From: Paludibacteraceae bacterium | GTDB lineage: Bacteria; Bacteroidota; Bacteroidia; Bacteroidales; Paludibacteraceae | DNA: 64,000 nt | NCBI GenBank assembly: GCA_017451525.1 | Contig: JAFTOD010000005.1 | Location: forward strand, 124,001-188,000 | Direction of reading: 5' to 3' | Shown here: one piece after another, positions 20,069 through 28,979 of the stretch | Layout: every line of letters begins with the position of its first letter | Position numbering within the stretch: position 1 is the stretch's first letter | Notes under the pieces: model-generated | What the model was told of the DNA's origin: nothing | What the model saw: only the letters and a program-made list of their open reading frames with translations | Databases searched by the model: none | Position numbers and translations under genes: made by a program

Positions 20069-20100
20069 TTTGCAGGTTTCAAAAAAAAGTTATAACTTTG
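20069..20100 (+). promoter_or_regulatory. Bacteroidota-type promoter for second propeller-amidase cassette
   Basis: TTTG (20069-20072), 20 bases, TAACTTTG (20093-20100). The leader to the ATG at 20177 is about 70 bases and AT-rich. With the terminator at 19974-20010, this shows the second cassette is an independent transcription unit. Confidence 0.75.
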
Positions 20101-20176
20101 CAGGTTGTTACGTTTCCACACGTAGTGTGTGACTATAACTATATTATAATTGAATAAACTAAAATAATTAATTATC

Positions 20177-21016
20177 ATGAAAAAAACAATTCTTCTTTGC
20201 GCAGCATGCGCTATCAGTATGCTAACAAGTGCTCAGCTACTGGAAGTGGTTTCAACGCAACAATTACGTACGCCTTCAGGTGAAGAACTTAAAGTAGCAG
20301 GTTTTAGTCCGAAAGGTGATTATCTGTTGTTGACCGACGATGTAAACAACGGATTAATTCATTATGATCTCGCAACAGGTGTTACTAATACTATTTCTGA
20401 AGCGAGTGGTGCTGGCTGGTCTGTAAAGATTAGCGAGGATGGGCAAAGTATCGTATATCGAGAGGGATATATGGATGCAAATCAACTAATGAAGCACAAT
20501 ATCGTAAAGTATGATATGAGTGATAAAAAGAAAGCCATCGTAGCAAAAAATCAACGTAACTTAAATCAGCTCGTACATGCTAATGGTGCAAATAGTGTAA
20601 CCATCAATGAGGATTTACATATGATTCTAGTGCACAACGGAAAAAATATCGTTTTAGCTCCTAACGGAACAAACGAAGCATATAACTGGGCAAGTATTTC
20701 ACCTGATGGGCAAAAAATTCTCTACTACGTTTCTGGTAGAGGTTGTTATGTTTGTGATTTAAAAGGTGGCAATGTACAATATATTGCAGATCATTGCCGT
20801 GCACCACAATGGTATGATAATAACACCATTATTGGTATGCATGATGAAGATGATGGTACATACCTCACTGCATCTGCGATTGTAGCATATAACTTGCAGG
20901 GACAAAAACAAATCCTCGTGAATAGAGAGATGATGGCCATCTACCCATATGCTGCTAATGGACAAATTGCTTTCTCTACCGCTGGAGGTAATGTCTATTT
21001 AATGAAAGTGAAATAA
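20177..21016 (+). CDS. Secreted beta-propeller (TolB/PD40-like) protein, cassette copy 2
   Basis: A 279-residue paralogue of the protein at 14775-15611, with a signal peptide (MKKTILLCAACAISMLTSAQ). It shares LEVVSTQQL/FEVVSMQQL after the signal, blades with SPKGDYLLLT and SEDGQSIVYRE, SISPDGQKILYYVSGRGCYVC, and the C-terminal half WYDNNTIIGMHDEDDG. Two conserved Cys in GCYVCDL could form a disulfide in the secreted protein. The amidase gene follows after 19 bases. Function unknown; the conserved pairing with an amidase is the best clue. Confidence 0.8.
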   Translation: MKKTILLCAACAISMLTSAQLLEVVSTQQLRTPSGEELKVAGFSPKGDYLLLTDDVNNGLIHYDLATGVTNTISEASGAGWSVKISEDGQSIVYREGYMDANQLMKHNIVKYDMSDKKKAIVAKNQRNLNQLVHANGANSVTINEDLHMILVHNGKNIVLAPNGTNEAYNWASISPDGQKILYYVSGRGCYVCDLKGGNVQYIADHCRAPQWYDNNTIIGMHDEDDGTYLTASAIVAYNLQGQKQILVNREMMAIYPYAANGQIAFSTAGGNVYLMKVK

Positions 21017-21035
21017 ATCATAATACTATACAATC

Positions 21036-24000
21036 ATGAAACGTTTATTTTTATCAATTTTTGCGTTAGGTCTATTCTTATTTAGTACTGCCGCAAATAC
21101 AAAAGTATATATCAATCCTGGTCACGGAAGTTGGGGACCTAACTGTCGTCCTATGGCAACAATCAATTATGCTGCTGGTGACACATTAGGATTCTTCGAG
21201 TCAAATACTAACCTTTGGAAAGCCTTTGCAATGGAGGAGAAGCTGAAAGCTGCAGGTGGATTTGATGTAAAGTTGTCTCGTAGAGCAAGTGGTGGAAGTG
21301 GCACCAACCAGTGGAATAAAGCATTAAGTACAATTTGTTCCGAGGCTACTAACTATGGCGCAAATTATTATATCTCGATCCACTCCAATGCGGGACCAGA
21401 TGGATCAACTGGTTCGTTTGCCAACTATCCAGTAATTCTCTATCGTGGTTATACTGGTAGCCCAAAAGTGAAAAATAGTGACGCGATGGCTAAGGCATCT
21501 ATGGCTCGCTTGTATGATATCTTCTATAAAACACCAAAAAACAAAAATGGTGGCGGAGGTCCTGAGTTTACCACCTCTTATTCACCAAGTAACCCTCGTA
21601 TCACAGGCGACTTGTCATTCTATAATACAAGTTCTACCTATGGCTATTTGGGTGCATTGAAGCACAACATACCTGGCTTCTTATCTGAAGGATATTTCCA
21701 CACCTATAGTCCTGCTCGTCATCGTGCATTAAACCCAGACTGGTGTCGTGAGGAAGGTATTCGCTATTTCCGTGGTTTAATGGATTACTATGGCAAGGCA
21801 GGGGAGAAAGTGGGTTATATATTGGGTTATGTTCGTTCAAAAACCGAACAATTTAGCCACAAACACTATATCCCTCACTCATCATCTAATGACATTTACA
21901 AACCTATCAATGGTGCGAAGATTGTATTGCGTAATGATAAAGGAGAGGTCATTAAATGTAATTGCTATCCATACGTTAAGCGTATGCTTAAGAACCAAGA
22001 CTATTACACTACAGATCATAACTACAATGGTGTGTTTTTCTTCGAAAACCTTACTCCTGGTCAATATACTTTATACGTACATGCAAGCGGATACAAAGAT
22101 ATTGTTCAAACAATAACTGTAACTGCAGATAAGACCATCTATCCTGAAATCTTTATGGAAAAGGGCACAGGCACAGAGCCCGATATCGACCCTATAGATC
22201 CTGATATTACATGGATATTAAATGGAGGTATCGTTCCTGGTGGTGCTGTCCCTACTAATGCTGAGTTGTGGGAAACATTTGAAACTGCTTATTGTACTTA
22301 CTATGGCGTATCTATCAATAAGGATTCTTATTCAGTAACCAATTCAACTAACTTTTTATATGTAGGTAAGAACACTCACTCTGTGGACGTATCTAAAATG
22401 ATGACTGATACTGAATCTGGTTGGAAATGGTTAGGTGATTATATCCAACAAGTAAATGGTTCAACCATTGCAGCAGAAGTTAATTGGCGTTTCAGCATTG
22501 CTGCTTTTTTCCAAACTAATGCAGGAAATGCTTCCTATAATGTTGATTTTACAACAGCAGGACAACCGTCTGCTTGGGGAGATGCTTATCGTGTAGCACA
22601 TGGAATAAGCGGTAAGTTGCCATCTACTACAGATGCGACATATACCTTACCAACACCAGTGAAAGAAGGCGATGAATTTGTAGGTTGGTACGAAAATCCT
22701 AAAGGAGAAGGGGAAAAATTAACAACTATTCCTGCAGGATACAAAGGAACTATTTATGCTATTTGGAAAAATAGTAATCCTGATTCAGAAGCAGCAACAC
22801 AAATAATTACTTGGGTGCTAAATGGTGGTCAAGTATTGGGTGGAACTGTTCCAACTAATGAAGAGTTATGGACTGCATTTATGGATGGTTTTAACACTTA
22901 TTATACAGGATATAGTAACGCCAGCGGAACATTCAAATCACGTACAACTCGTCCTATAACAGAAATACTAGAATTCACATGGACTAATATCGGTCCGTTA
23001 GGATTAGACCTCATGACTGACCCTAAATCTCCGTGGAAATGGTTGGGTGACTATATCCTTTCCGTAGCGAGTTCACAAGGTATCAGCATTGCTGACGATG
23101 CAGCATGGCGTCAAAACTTCTATGCGTTCTTTAATTGCACTAATGTTTCAAAGAAAGCAGATGGTACTGTTGCTGCTTCCACAATTGATTTTACAAATGC
23201 GGGCAAACCCGAGGCATGGGGAGATGCATATAGAGAAGCTAAAGGTATGACAGCTGAGTTGCCAACAAAAGTTGCTTCTACGTATACCCTACCTATCCCA
23301 ACAAAAGCAGGAGCAACATTCTATGGTTGGTTTACTAATCCAGAGGGAACAGGCGACCCATTAACCTCTATTCCAGCAGGATGGTATGGTACATTGTATG
23401 CTATTTGGGAAGCTCCTACTGGTATGTATGTTGTAACAGCCACTGCCAATAATGCAACAATGGGTACTGTAACAGGTGGTGGTAATTATAAAGAAGGAAC
23501 GAAAGTGACTTTGACCGCAACACCAAATAAAGGTTATATATTTGTGAACTGGAGTACTGGTGAGACCTCTGATTCTTTAACATTGACTGTTACTGAGGAT
23601 ATTACTATTACTGCTAATTTTGCTGCCATAGGAGAAACAATATTTGAACTTAATGGTGGAAAGAAGAACCCACACGATTGGAGTTCTAAAGAAGATATGT
23701 GGGAAACATTTATGGACGATTATTGTGCTTATTACAATCTCACAAACTATCCTGATGGTTCTATGACAAATGTGGCTGGCTATACCTACAAATGTGGTAA
23801 GATTGTAGAATTTCTCACAGACCAAAAATCTTCATGGAAATGGCTAGAAACTTATATCCAAGAGGTTATTATTCTCCAAGGACATGACACTTTAACTACC
23901 GATATTACAGATGCATCTAAATATGCAGAAACATATTGGCGTTGGAACGTGCATGCTTTCTTTGGCAACACCTTACGTTATGACGAAGACTTAAATGATG

Positions 24001-24392
24001 ATGGTGATATGGATGACTCAGGTGAGCATGTTTGGCCACATACAGCGGACTTTACAGAAATGGGTAAAGAAGAGAACTGGTATTTGTATTGGGGTTATAC
24101 TTTCGCATATCCAACAAAGATATTAAAATCTTATGCTCTGCCTAAAGCGTACAAAGAGGGATATACTTTCCTTGGTTGGTATGATAATGAGGCATGTACA
24201 GGAGATGCTCTCACAGAGTTACCTTATGCATGGTCTGGTACTATATATGCTAAATGGCAATCAGGTGTATCCACTGATACTGAAAATATACAAGTAGAAA
24301 CCGTTTCTGTACGCAAGGTTCTTCTCAATGGTCAAATTCTTATCATACGTGACGGTAAAGTCTATAATATGATGGGACAACAAGTCAATTGA
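21036..24392 (+). CDS. Large secreted N-acetylmuramoyl-L-alanine amidase with three insertion-bearing repeat modules
   Basis: A 1118-residue protein with a signal peptide. The Amidase_3 domain (about 22-258) keeps His in NPGHGSWGP, Glu in FFESN, His in SIHSN and Glu in LSEGYFH. A carboxypeptidase-regulatory-like domain (about 262-385) follows. Then come three copies of a roughly 190-210-residue module (about 390-578, 589-793 and 867-1077), each beginning with an LNGG strand and ending in GWY/GWF...YAIW or YAKW. A divergent InlB repeat (about 797-865, TGGGNYKEGTKVTLTATP) sits between the second and third. The tail (VRKVLLNGQILIIRDGKVYNMMGQQVN) is like a shortened type IX signal. The catalytic domain is close to that of the amidase at 15633-19952, but the accessory part is different, so domains have been shuffled. 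Confidence 0.9.
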   Translation: MKRLFLSIFALGLFLFSTAANTKVYINPGHGSWGPNCRPMATINYAAGDTLGFFESNTNLWKAFAMEEKLKAAGGFDVKLSRRASGGSGTNQWNKALSTICSEATNYGANYYISIHSNAGPDGSTGSFANYPVILYRGYTGSPKVKNSDAMAKASMARLYDIFYKTPKNKNGGGGPEFTTSYSPSNPRITGDLSFYNTSSTYGYLGALKHNIPGFLSEGYFHTYSPARHRALNPDWCREEGIRYFRGLMDYYGKAGEKVGYILGYVRSKTEQFSHKHYIPHSSSNDIYKPINGAKIVLRNDKGEVIKCNCYPYVKRMLKNQDYYTTDHNYNGVFFFENLTPGQYTLYVHASGYKDIVQTITVTADKTIYPEIFMEKGTGTEPDIDPIDPDITWILNGGIVPGGAVPTNAELWETFETAYCTYYGVSINKDSYSVTNSTNFLYVGKNTHSVDVSKMMTDTESGWKWLGDYIQQVNGSTIAAEVNWRFSIAAFFQTNAGNASYNVDFTTAGQPSAWGDAYRVAHGISGKLPSTTDATYTLPTPVKEGDEFVGWYENPKGEGEKLTTIPAGYKGTIYAIWKNSNPDSEAATQIITWVLNGGQVLGGTVPTNEELWTAFMDGFNTYYTGYSNASGTFKSRTTRPITEILEFTWTNIGPLGLDLMTDPKSPWKWLGDYILSVASSQGISIADDAAWRQNFYAFFNCTNVSKKADGTVAASTIDFTNAGKPEAWGDAYREAKGMTAELPTKVASTYTLPIPTKAGATFYGWFTNPEGTGDPLTSIPAGWYGTLYAIWEAPTGMYVVTATANNATMGTVTGGGNYKEGTKVTLTATPNKGYIFVNWSTGETSDSLTLTVTEDITITANFAAIGETIFELNGGKKNPHDWSSKEDMWETFMDDYCAYYNLTNYPDGSMTNVAGYTYKCGKIVEFLTDQKSSWKWLETYIQEVIILQGHDTLTTDITDASKYAETYWRWNVHAFFGNTLRYDEDLNDDGDMDDSGEHVWPHTADFTEMGKEENWYLYWGYTFAYPTKILKSYALPKAYKEGYTFLGWYDNEACTGDALTELPYAWSGTIYAKWQSGVSTDTENIQVETVSVRKVLLNGQILIIRDGKVYNMMGQQVN

Positions 24393-24420
24393 CAACAATA
24401 ATTGACTATTGATATAAATC

Positions 24421-24456
24421 AAGTAGGAGGAAAACGATATCGTTTTCCTCCTACTT
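24421..24456. terminator. Perfect palindrome, bidirectional terminator between convergent genes
   Basis: An 18-bp arm (24421-24438) is followed directly by its exact complement (24439-24456); the ends read AAGTAGGAGG and CCTCCTACTT. It sits between the plus-strand amidase and the minus-strand nfnAB gene. The rest of the 218-base gap holds only the 11-bp repeat at 24541-24584. Confidence 0.8.
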
Positions 24457-24540
24457 TCGTTTTCTAACCTCTCACACCACCATACAGTAGTAGGTGTGAT
24501 AGCGTCGAGAGAGATGATATTCGCAAGTGCTATAAATGAG

Positions 24541-24584
24541 ATAGTAATAACATACTAATCACATAGTAATAGCATAGTACATAC
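24541..24584. repeat. 11-bp tandem repeat, locus C (4 units)
   Basis: Units: ATAGTAATAAC (24541), ATACTAATCAC (24552), ATAGTAATAGC (24563) and ATAGTACATAC (24574). It lies 26 bases beyond the 3' end of the minus-strand nfnAB gene, in a convergent intergenic region. Confidence 0.8.
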
Positions 24585-24610
24585 AGCAGTTTGTGCGATA
24601 AAAAAAGAAC

Positions 24611-26923
24611 TTATGAATTAGCCGTTAGGTATTCGTGCATGGATTTCGCAGCCTTACGTCCGTCGGACATTGCAAGAATAACCGTAGCACCACCACGAAC
24701 GATATCTCCTCCTGCAAACAAAGTGGGGATAGAAGATTGCATATTGTCGCCCACTACAATAGTACCTCGTTTGGAAATCTCTAACCCTTCCACAGAAGAT
24801 GGAATCAACGGATTAGGCGATACACCAACCGAAACGATTACTTCATCAACAGGAATAGTGATAGTTTGCCCCTCAAGCGCCACAGGCGAACGACGTCCTG
24901 ATTCGTCGGGTTCGCCCAAAGTCATCACTTGCAGAACAGCCTCATTAACACGACCACTCTCATCTGCATGGTATTCAATAGGGTTATGCAAAGTAAGGAA
25001 CTCTATGCCTTCTTCCTTAGCGTGACGAACCTCCTCAATGCGAGCAGGCATCTCTTCCTCGCTACGGCGATAAATAATCATAGCACGCTCTGCTCCTAAG
25101 CGTTTGGCTGTGCGCACAGCATCCATAGCTGTATTTCCACCACCTATGACAGCCACATTCTTAGCCCTTAAAACAGGCGTATCTGATTCTTCGGATGAAG
25201 CATCCATTAGATTCACACGCGTCAAGTATTCGTTGCAAGATAATACACCATTAAGGTTTTCACCAGGAATACCCATAAAACGAGGCAAACCAGCACCACT
25301 ACCAACAAAAATACCTTGATAGCCCTCTGCTTTCAAGTCATCAATCGTAAGTGTTTTACCAACAATGATATCTGTCTTGAAATTCACTCCTAATTGACGT
25401 AGCCCTTCTATCTCTCGATCCACCACGCTATTAGGCAGGCGGAACTCTGGAATACCATATTTCAATACACCACCTATCTCATGCAATGCCTCAAAAACGG
25501 TGACTTCATATCCATATTTAGCCATATCACCCGCAAAAGCTAAACCAGCAGGACCACTACCAACCACGGCTACCTTGCCCATTTTGCCAGTGTTATTGGC
25601 TTCACGTTTGTGGCTGGCTTCGCTCATATTAGATGCAGTATAATCTGCTACAAAGCGCTCCAAATAGCCAATAGCCACAGGTTTATGTCCCATTTTAATA
25701 TGGATACATTGTGCTTCACATTGCTTCTCTTGCGGGCATACACGTCCGCACACAGCAGGCAGAGTACTACTTTCTTTTATTATTTCAGCCGCACCTATGA
25801 TATTTCCGATTTCCAACTGCTTGATGAATCCAGGAATATTGATATTTACTGGACATCCTTGTACACAGGTTGGCTTTTTACAATCCAAGCAGCGATGCGC
25901 TTCTGTGATAGCTTGGTCCAATGTAAGACCTTGATTCACCTCGCTTCGCAACGATTTAATACGCTCCTCTGCTGGTAATTCGTTCATCTCTACTCGTGGA
26001 ATAGCAACACGCTGCTTGGCAGTCAAAACTACCTCATTTATATTTGGTAGTTCAGTTGTGGTACCACGAAGCGGTTGAGGGGTTGCTACCAGTGAGGTTG
26101 AACTATGTGTAGAAGCATTTGAATAAGCAATAGTCTCTTCGTTTTTATACGAACGCAAACGAGTGAGCATTTCGTCGAAATCTACCTGATGAGCATCAAA
26201 CTCTGGTCCATCTACACAAACGAATTTGGTTTTTCCTCCAACGGTTACGCGACATGCACCGCACATTCCTGTACCATCTACCATGATGGTATTGAGACTT
26301 GCATCGGTAGGGATATTGTATTTTTGGGTGGTCAATGCCACAAATTTCATCATTATAGCAGGCCCTATAGTGATGCACTTATCCACTTTCTCACGTAAAA
26401 TAACTTGCTCTACCCCATTGGTTACCAAACCTTTTTGTCCAAGTGAACCATCGTCGGTCATGATTATCAGTTCGTCAGACACTGCTGATAATTGTTCGCG
26501 AAGGATAATGAGTTCAGCAGTGCGAGCAGCCAAAATGGTTATGACGCGATTGCCTGCACGCTTGAGTGCTTGTGCAATAGGCAACATAGGAGCAGCTCCC
26601 ACACCTCCACAAGCACAAACAACCGTACCGAATTGCTTGATTTCGGTAGCTTTGCCAAGTGGTCCGACCAAATCAGCTAATTGGTCTCCCACATTCATTT
26701 CGCAAAGCTTAGTTGATGAAACACCTATTCGCTGTACCACCAGAGAGATTGTTCCTTTGATTGGATCAGCATCTGCAATCGTCAATGGCATACGCTCTCC
26801 ATGTTTGTCTGTTCTCACAATCACAAAATGCCCAGCACGACGGCTACGAGCAATCAATGGAGCTTCAATAACAAACTCCGCAACATTCTCCGAAAAGAAC
26901 CGTTTTGATAAAATGGTGTTCAT
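24611..26923 (-). CDS. Fused NfnA/NfnB-type ferredoxin-NADP oxidoreductase (glutamate synthase small subunit-like)
   Basis: A 770-residue fusion. Residues 1 to about 280 are a ferredoxin-NADP reductase-like FAD/NAD half (CACGGVGAAPMLPIAQAL nucleotide loop) ending in an iron-sulfur site, DGTGMCGACRVTV and FVCVDGPEF. Residues about 310-770 are like the glutamate synthase small subunit. They have ferredoxin-type clusters (CLDCKKPTCVQGCPVNI, VCPQEKQCEAQC) and two dinucleotide-binding loops (VGSGPAGLAFAGDMA, GGGNTAMDAVRTAKRLGA). In Clostridia and Thermotoga the two halves are separate Nfn subunits that couple NADH, NADPH and ferredoxin; the fused form is common in Bacteroidota. The NAD(P)H/ferredoxin role is inferred from the family; a sulfide dehydrogenase-like role is an alternative. 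It is last in the pyrE-psd-deoC operon. Confidence 0.9.
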   Translation of the reverse strand: MNTILSKRFFSENVAEFVIEAPLIARSRRAGHFVIVRTDKHGERMPLTIADADPIKGTISLVVQRIGVSSTKLCEMNVGDQLADLVGPLGKATEIKQFGTVVCACGGVGAAPMLPIAQALKRAGNRVITILAARTAELIILREQLSAVSDELIIMTDDGSLGQKGLVTNGVEQVILREKVDKCITIGPAIMMKFVALTTQKYNIPTDASLNTIMVDGTGMCGACRVTVGGKTKFVCVDGPEFDAHQVDFDEMLTRLRSYKNEETIAYSNASTHSSTSLVATPQPLRGTTTELPNINEVVLTAKQRVAIPRVEMNELPAEERIKSLRSEVNQGLTLDQAITEAHRCLDCKKPTCVQGCPVNINIPGFIKQLEIGNIIGAAEIIKESSTLPAVCGRVCPQEKQCEAQCIHIKMGHKPVAIGYLERFVADYTASNMSEASHKREANNTGKMGKVAVVGSGPAGLAFAGDMAKYGYEVTVFEALHEIGGVLKYGIPEFRLPNSVVDREIEGLRQLGVNFKTDIIVGKTLTIDDLKAEGYQGIFVGSGAGLPRFMGIPGENLNGVLSCNEYLTRVNLMDASSEESDTPVLRAKNVAVIGGGNTAMDAVRTAKRLGAERAMIIYRRSEEEMPARIEEVRHAKEEGIEFLTLHNPIEYHADESGRVNEAVLQVMTLGEPDESGRRSPVALEGQTITIPVDEVIVSVGVSPNPLIPSSVEGLEISKRGTIVVGDNMQSSIPTLFAGGDIVRGGATVILAMSDGRKAAKSMHEYLTANS

Positions 26924-26952
26924 CGCAGGATCTTCCTCTAATTAAATCGCGA

Positions 26953-27831
26953 TTAGAAATATTTTATTTCCGAACCAGTAATACTTGTTAATAAATTGTT
27001 TGCCAAACGACTTGCGCCAAATCGGAAGGACTCATTATTGAGCCAATCTTGACCAAGAATCTCTTTCACTAAGGTGTAATGTTGCACAGCCTCTTCGGTG
27101 GTACTTACGCCACCTGCAGGTTTGTAGCATACCTTTTGACCAGTTTTTGCTTGCCAGTTCTTGATAGCAGTACACATTACATATGTAGCCTCTGGAGTAG
27201 CATTTACAGCAATTTTACCTGTAGAAGTTTTTATAAAATCGGCTCCTGCTGCCATGGCAAGAATAGAAGCCTTATAGATGTTTTCGGGTGTTTTTAAAGC
27301 ACCTGTTTCAAGAATCACTTTGAGGTGTGCATCTTTGATAGCTGCTTTAATTTCAAAAATCTCATCAAAGACCTCTTGGTAGTTACCTTCAAGAAATTTT
27401 CCTATTGAGATAACGATATCTATCTCGGTTGCACCAGCAGCAACAGCCATCGCAGCCTCAGCCACTTTAACCTCAATAAATGTTTGAGAAGCAGGGAAAC
27501 CAGCAGCTACTGCTGCAATGCCGATAGGCTCTGTGAGTGTGTCTGCTGCAGCTTGCACAAGAGCAGGATACACACACATAGCAGCCACGTTAGGCACACC
27601 AGGGAAGTTGTCTTCAAACTCATTCACACGTTGAGCCATCGTCTCTACTTTCTCAGTAGTATCCTCGCCATTGAGTGTGGTCAAGTCAATTGAATGGAGA
27701 CATTGTTTCCATACTTCTACATTGTTGTTTTCCTCGAAGTGGTTAGCCAATATATCTTCTACTGCTGATTTTACGGATTGTTCGGTGAGTGTGCAAGGAT
27801 ACTCAGCGAAAAGATTTTCAAACTTATTCAT
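26953..27831 (-). CDS. deoC: Deoxyribose-phosphate aldolase
   Basis: Splits 2-deoxyribose-5-phosphate into glyceraldehyde-3-phosphate and acetaldehyde in deoxynucleoside catabolism. The 292-residue protein has the class I aldolase Lys in ADFIKTSTGK and the other conserved blocks EIDIVISIGKFL, KVILETGAL and KPAGGVST. The N-terminus (MNKFENLFAEYPCTLTEQS) is about 40 residues longer than in short bacterial DeoC, as is usual in Bacteroidota. It lies 33 bases after psd and 29 bases before nfnAB, all on the minus strand, with no clear promoter of its own. Confidence 0.95.
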   Translation of the reverse strand: MNKFENLFAEYPCTLTEQSVKSAVEDILANHFEENNNVEVWKQCLHSIDLTTLNGEDTTEKVETMAQRVNEFEDNFPGVPNVAAMCVYPALVQAAADTLTEPIGIAAVAAGFPASQTFIEVKVAEAAMAVAAGATEIDIVISIGKFLEGNYQEVFDEIFEIKAAIKDAHLKVILETGALKTPENIYKASILAMAAGADFIKTSTGKIAVNATPEATYVMCTAIKNWQAKTGQKVCYKPAGGVSTTEEAVQHYTLVKEILGQDWLNNESFRFGASRLANNLLTSITGSEIKYF

Positions 27832-27864
27832 AATTGATTATTTTATTAGGTATTAGTATGATTA

Positions 27865-28545
27865 TTATTCTTTTATTCTGCCGATAATAGTTTCGTTACC
27901 ACGTACTGATTCACCCACAGCCACAAAGATTTCTGTATCAAGTGGCAAATACATATCCACACGTGAGCCAAATTTGATAAATCCGAGATGCTCATTGCGG
28001 TGTGCTTGCTTGGTGGCCTTAGCATAGGTTACGATACGGCGTGCCATTGCACCAGCTATCTGACGTACAGCTATTTGCACTTTATTGGGTGTTTCTATCA
28101 CAACTAATGAACGCTCGTTTTCTGTACTTGATTTAGGTAGCCAAGCTCCTTGATGACGACCTTTTTGATGTTCGGATACCAAAATAGTTCCTTCTATTGG
28201 ATACCAATTGGCATGTACATTGAAGGGCGACATAAAGATGCTCACTTGCAGGCGTTTTTCATGAAAATACTCATTCTCCTCAGTAGGTTCGATAACTACC
28301 ACACGTCCATCAGCAGGGGCGATAATGAAATTAGGATCATCCACTTCTAAGACACGTACTGGGTTGCGGAAGAAATAAGTAACAAATACTAATAATGCCG
28401 CTGAAAGCAACAATGTAATCGCAAATATCCAATTAGAAACATATAGATAAACAGGAACGTTGATGATAAAAATCAAAAATGTAAGTCCTACAATAATGTT
28501 TCGTCCTTCGCGATGAATACGAAGATTGCGTTTTTTTCTTCCCAT
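27865..28545 (-). CDS. psd: Phosphatidylserine decarboxylase
   Basis: Makes phosphatidylethanolamine from phosphatidylserine at the inner membrane. The 226-residue proenzyme has two membrane helices near residues 19-55 (IIVGLTFLIFIINVPVYLYV and the following segment). The catalytic region has APADGRVVVI, FMSPFNVHANWYPIEG and the self-cleavage motif FIKFGSRVDMYLP, where the Gly-Ser bond is cut and the Ser becomes the pyruvoyl group. The short length and this motif mark the family type found in Bacteroidota. It starts 2 bases after the SRPBCC gene. Confidence 0.94.
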   Translation of the reverse strand: MGRKKRNLRIHREGRNIIVGLTFLIFIINVPVYLYVSNWIFAITLLLSAALLVFVTYFFRNPVRVLEVDDPNFIIAPADGRVVVIEPTEENEYFHEKRLQVSIFMSPFNVHANWYPIEGTILVSEHQKGRHQGAWLPKSSTENERSLVVIETPNKVQIAVRQIAGAMARRIVTYAKATKQAHRNEHLGFIKFGSRVDMYLPLDTEIFVAVGESVRGNETIIGRIKE

Positions 28546-28547
28546 AA

Positions 28548-28976
28548 TTATAACTTGTTATAAGGTATCTGACAGAGCATGTCTATTGCTTGGTCCAGTC
28601 CCTGCTGCATTTTCTTATCAAACATCATCTTGAACATAGCAGGCATATCTGTTTTTATTGTGATTCTAATACGAGTATCCAATTCAGCCACTTGTTTCAA
28701 TTGAATCCAAACATTAAATGGAATAGGCAAATTTTCTGCTCCGAATTTAATGGTTTTGTATTCTTCTTTTTCAACAATTGCAATTGCTATTTTTTGCCCT
28801 AATCCATCCACTTTTAGACAGATTCGCTCTTTGGTCACTTCCAATTCTTTTATTTTATCTTGAGGTATTGCATCTCGAAAATAGTTGATATTCTCTAGAT
28901 TGCTCAATACAGCAAACACCTGTTGATCGTTTGCTGTTATCTGCCCTATTTTACTCTCATATTTAATCTCTGCCAT
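28548..28976 (-). CDS. SRPBCC (START-like) domain protein
   Basis: A 142-residue protein with the helix-grip pattern of the SRPBCC superfamily: an N-terminal strand (YESKIGQITAND), helix (VFAVLSNLENINYFRDAIP), a run of strands (RICLKVDGLGQKIAIAIVE, NVWIQLKQVAE, TRIRITIKTDM) and a long C-terminal helix (FDKKMQQGLDQAIDMLCQIP). Such proteins bind hydrophobic ligands; no ligand or reaction can be named. It sits between pyrE and psd with 2-3-base gaps, an order common in Bacteroidota, which suggests co-expression. Confidence 0.78.
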   Translation of the reverse strand: MAEIKYESKIGQITANDQQVFAVLSNLENINYFRDAIPQDKIKELEVTKERICLKVDGLGQKIAIAIVEKEEYKTIKFGAENLPIPFNVWIQLKQVAELDTRIRITIKTDMPAMFKMMFDKKMQQGLDQAIDMLCQIPYNKL

Positions 28977-28979
28977 AAC

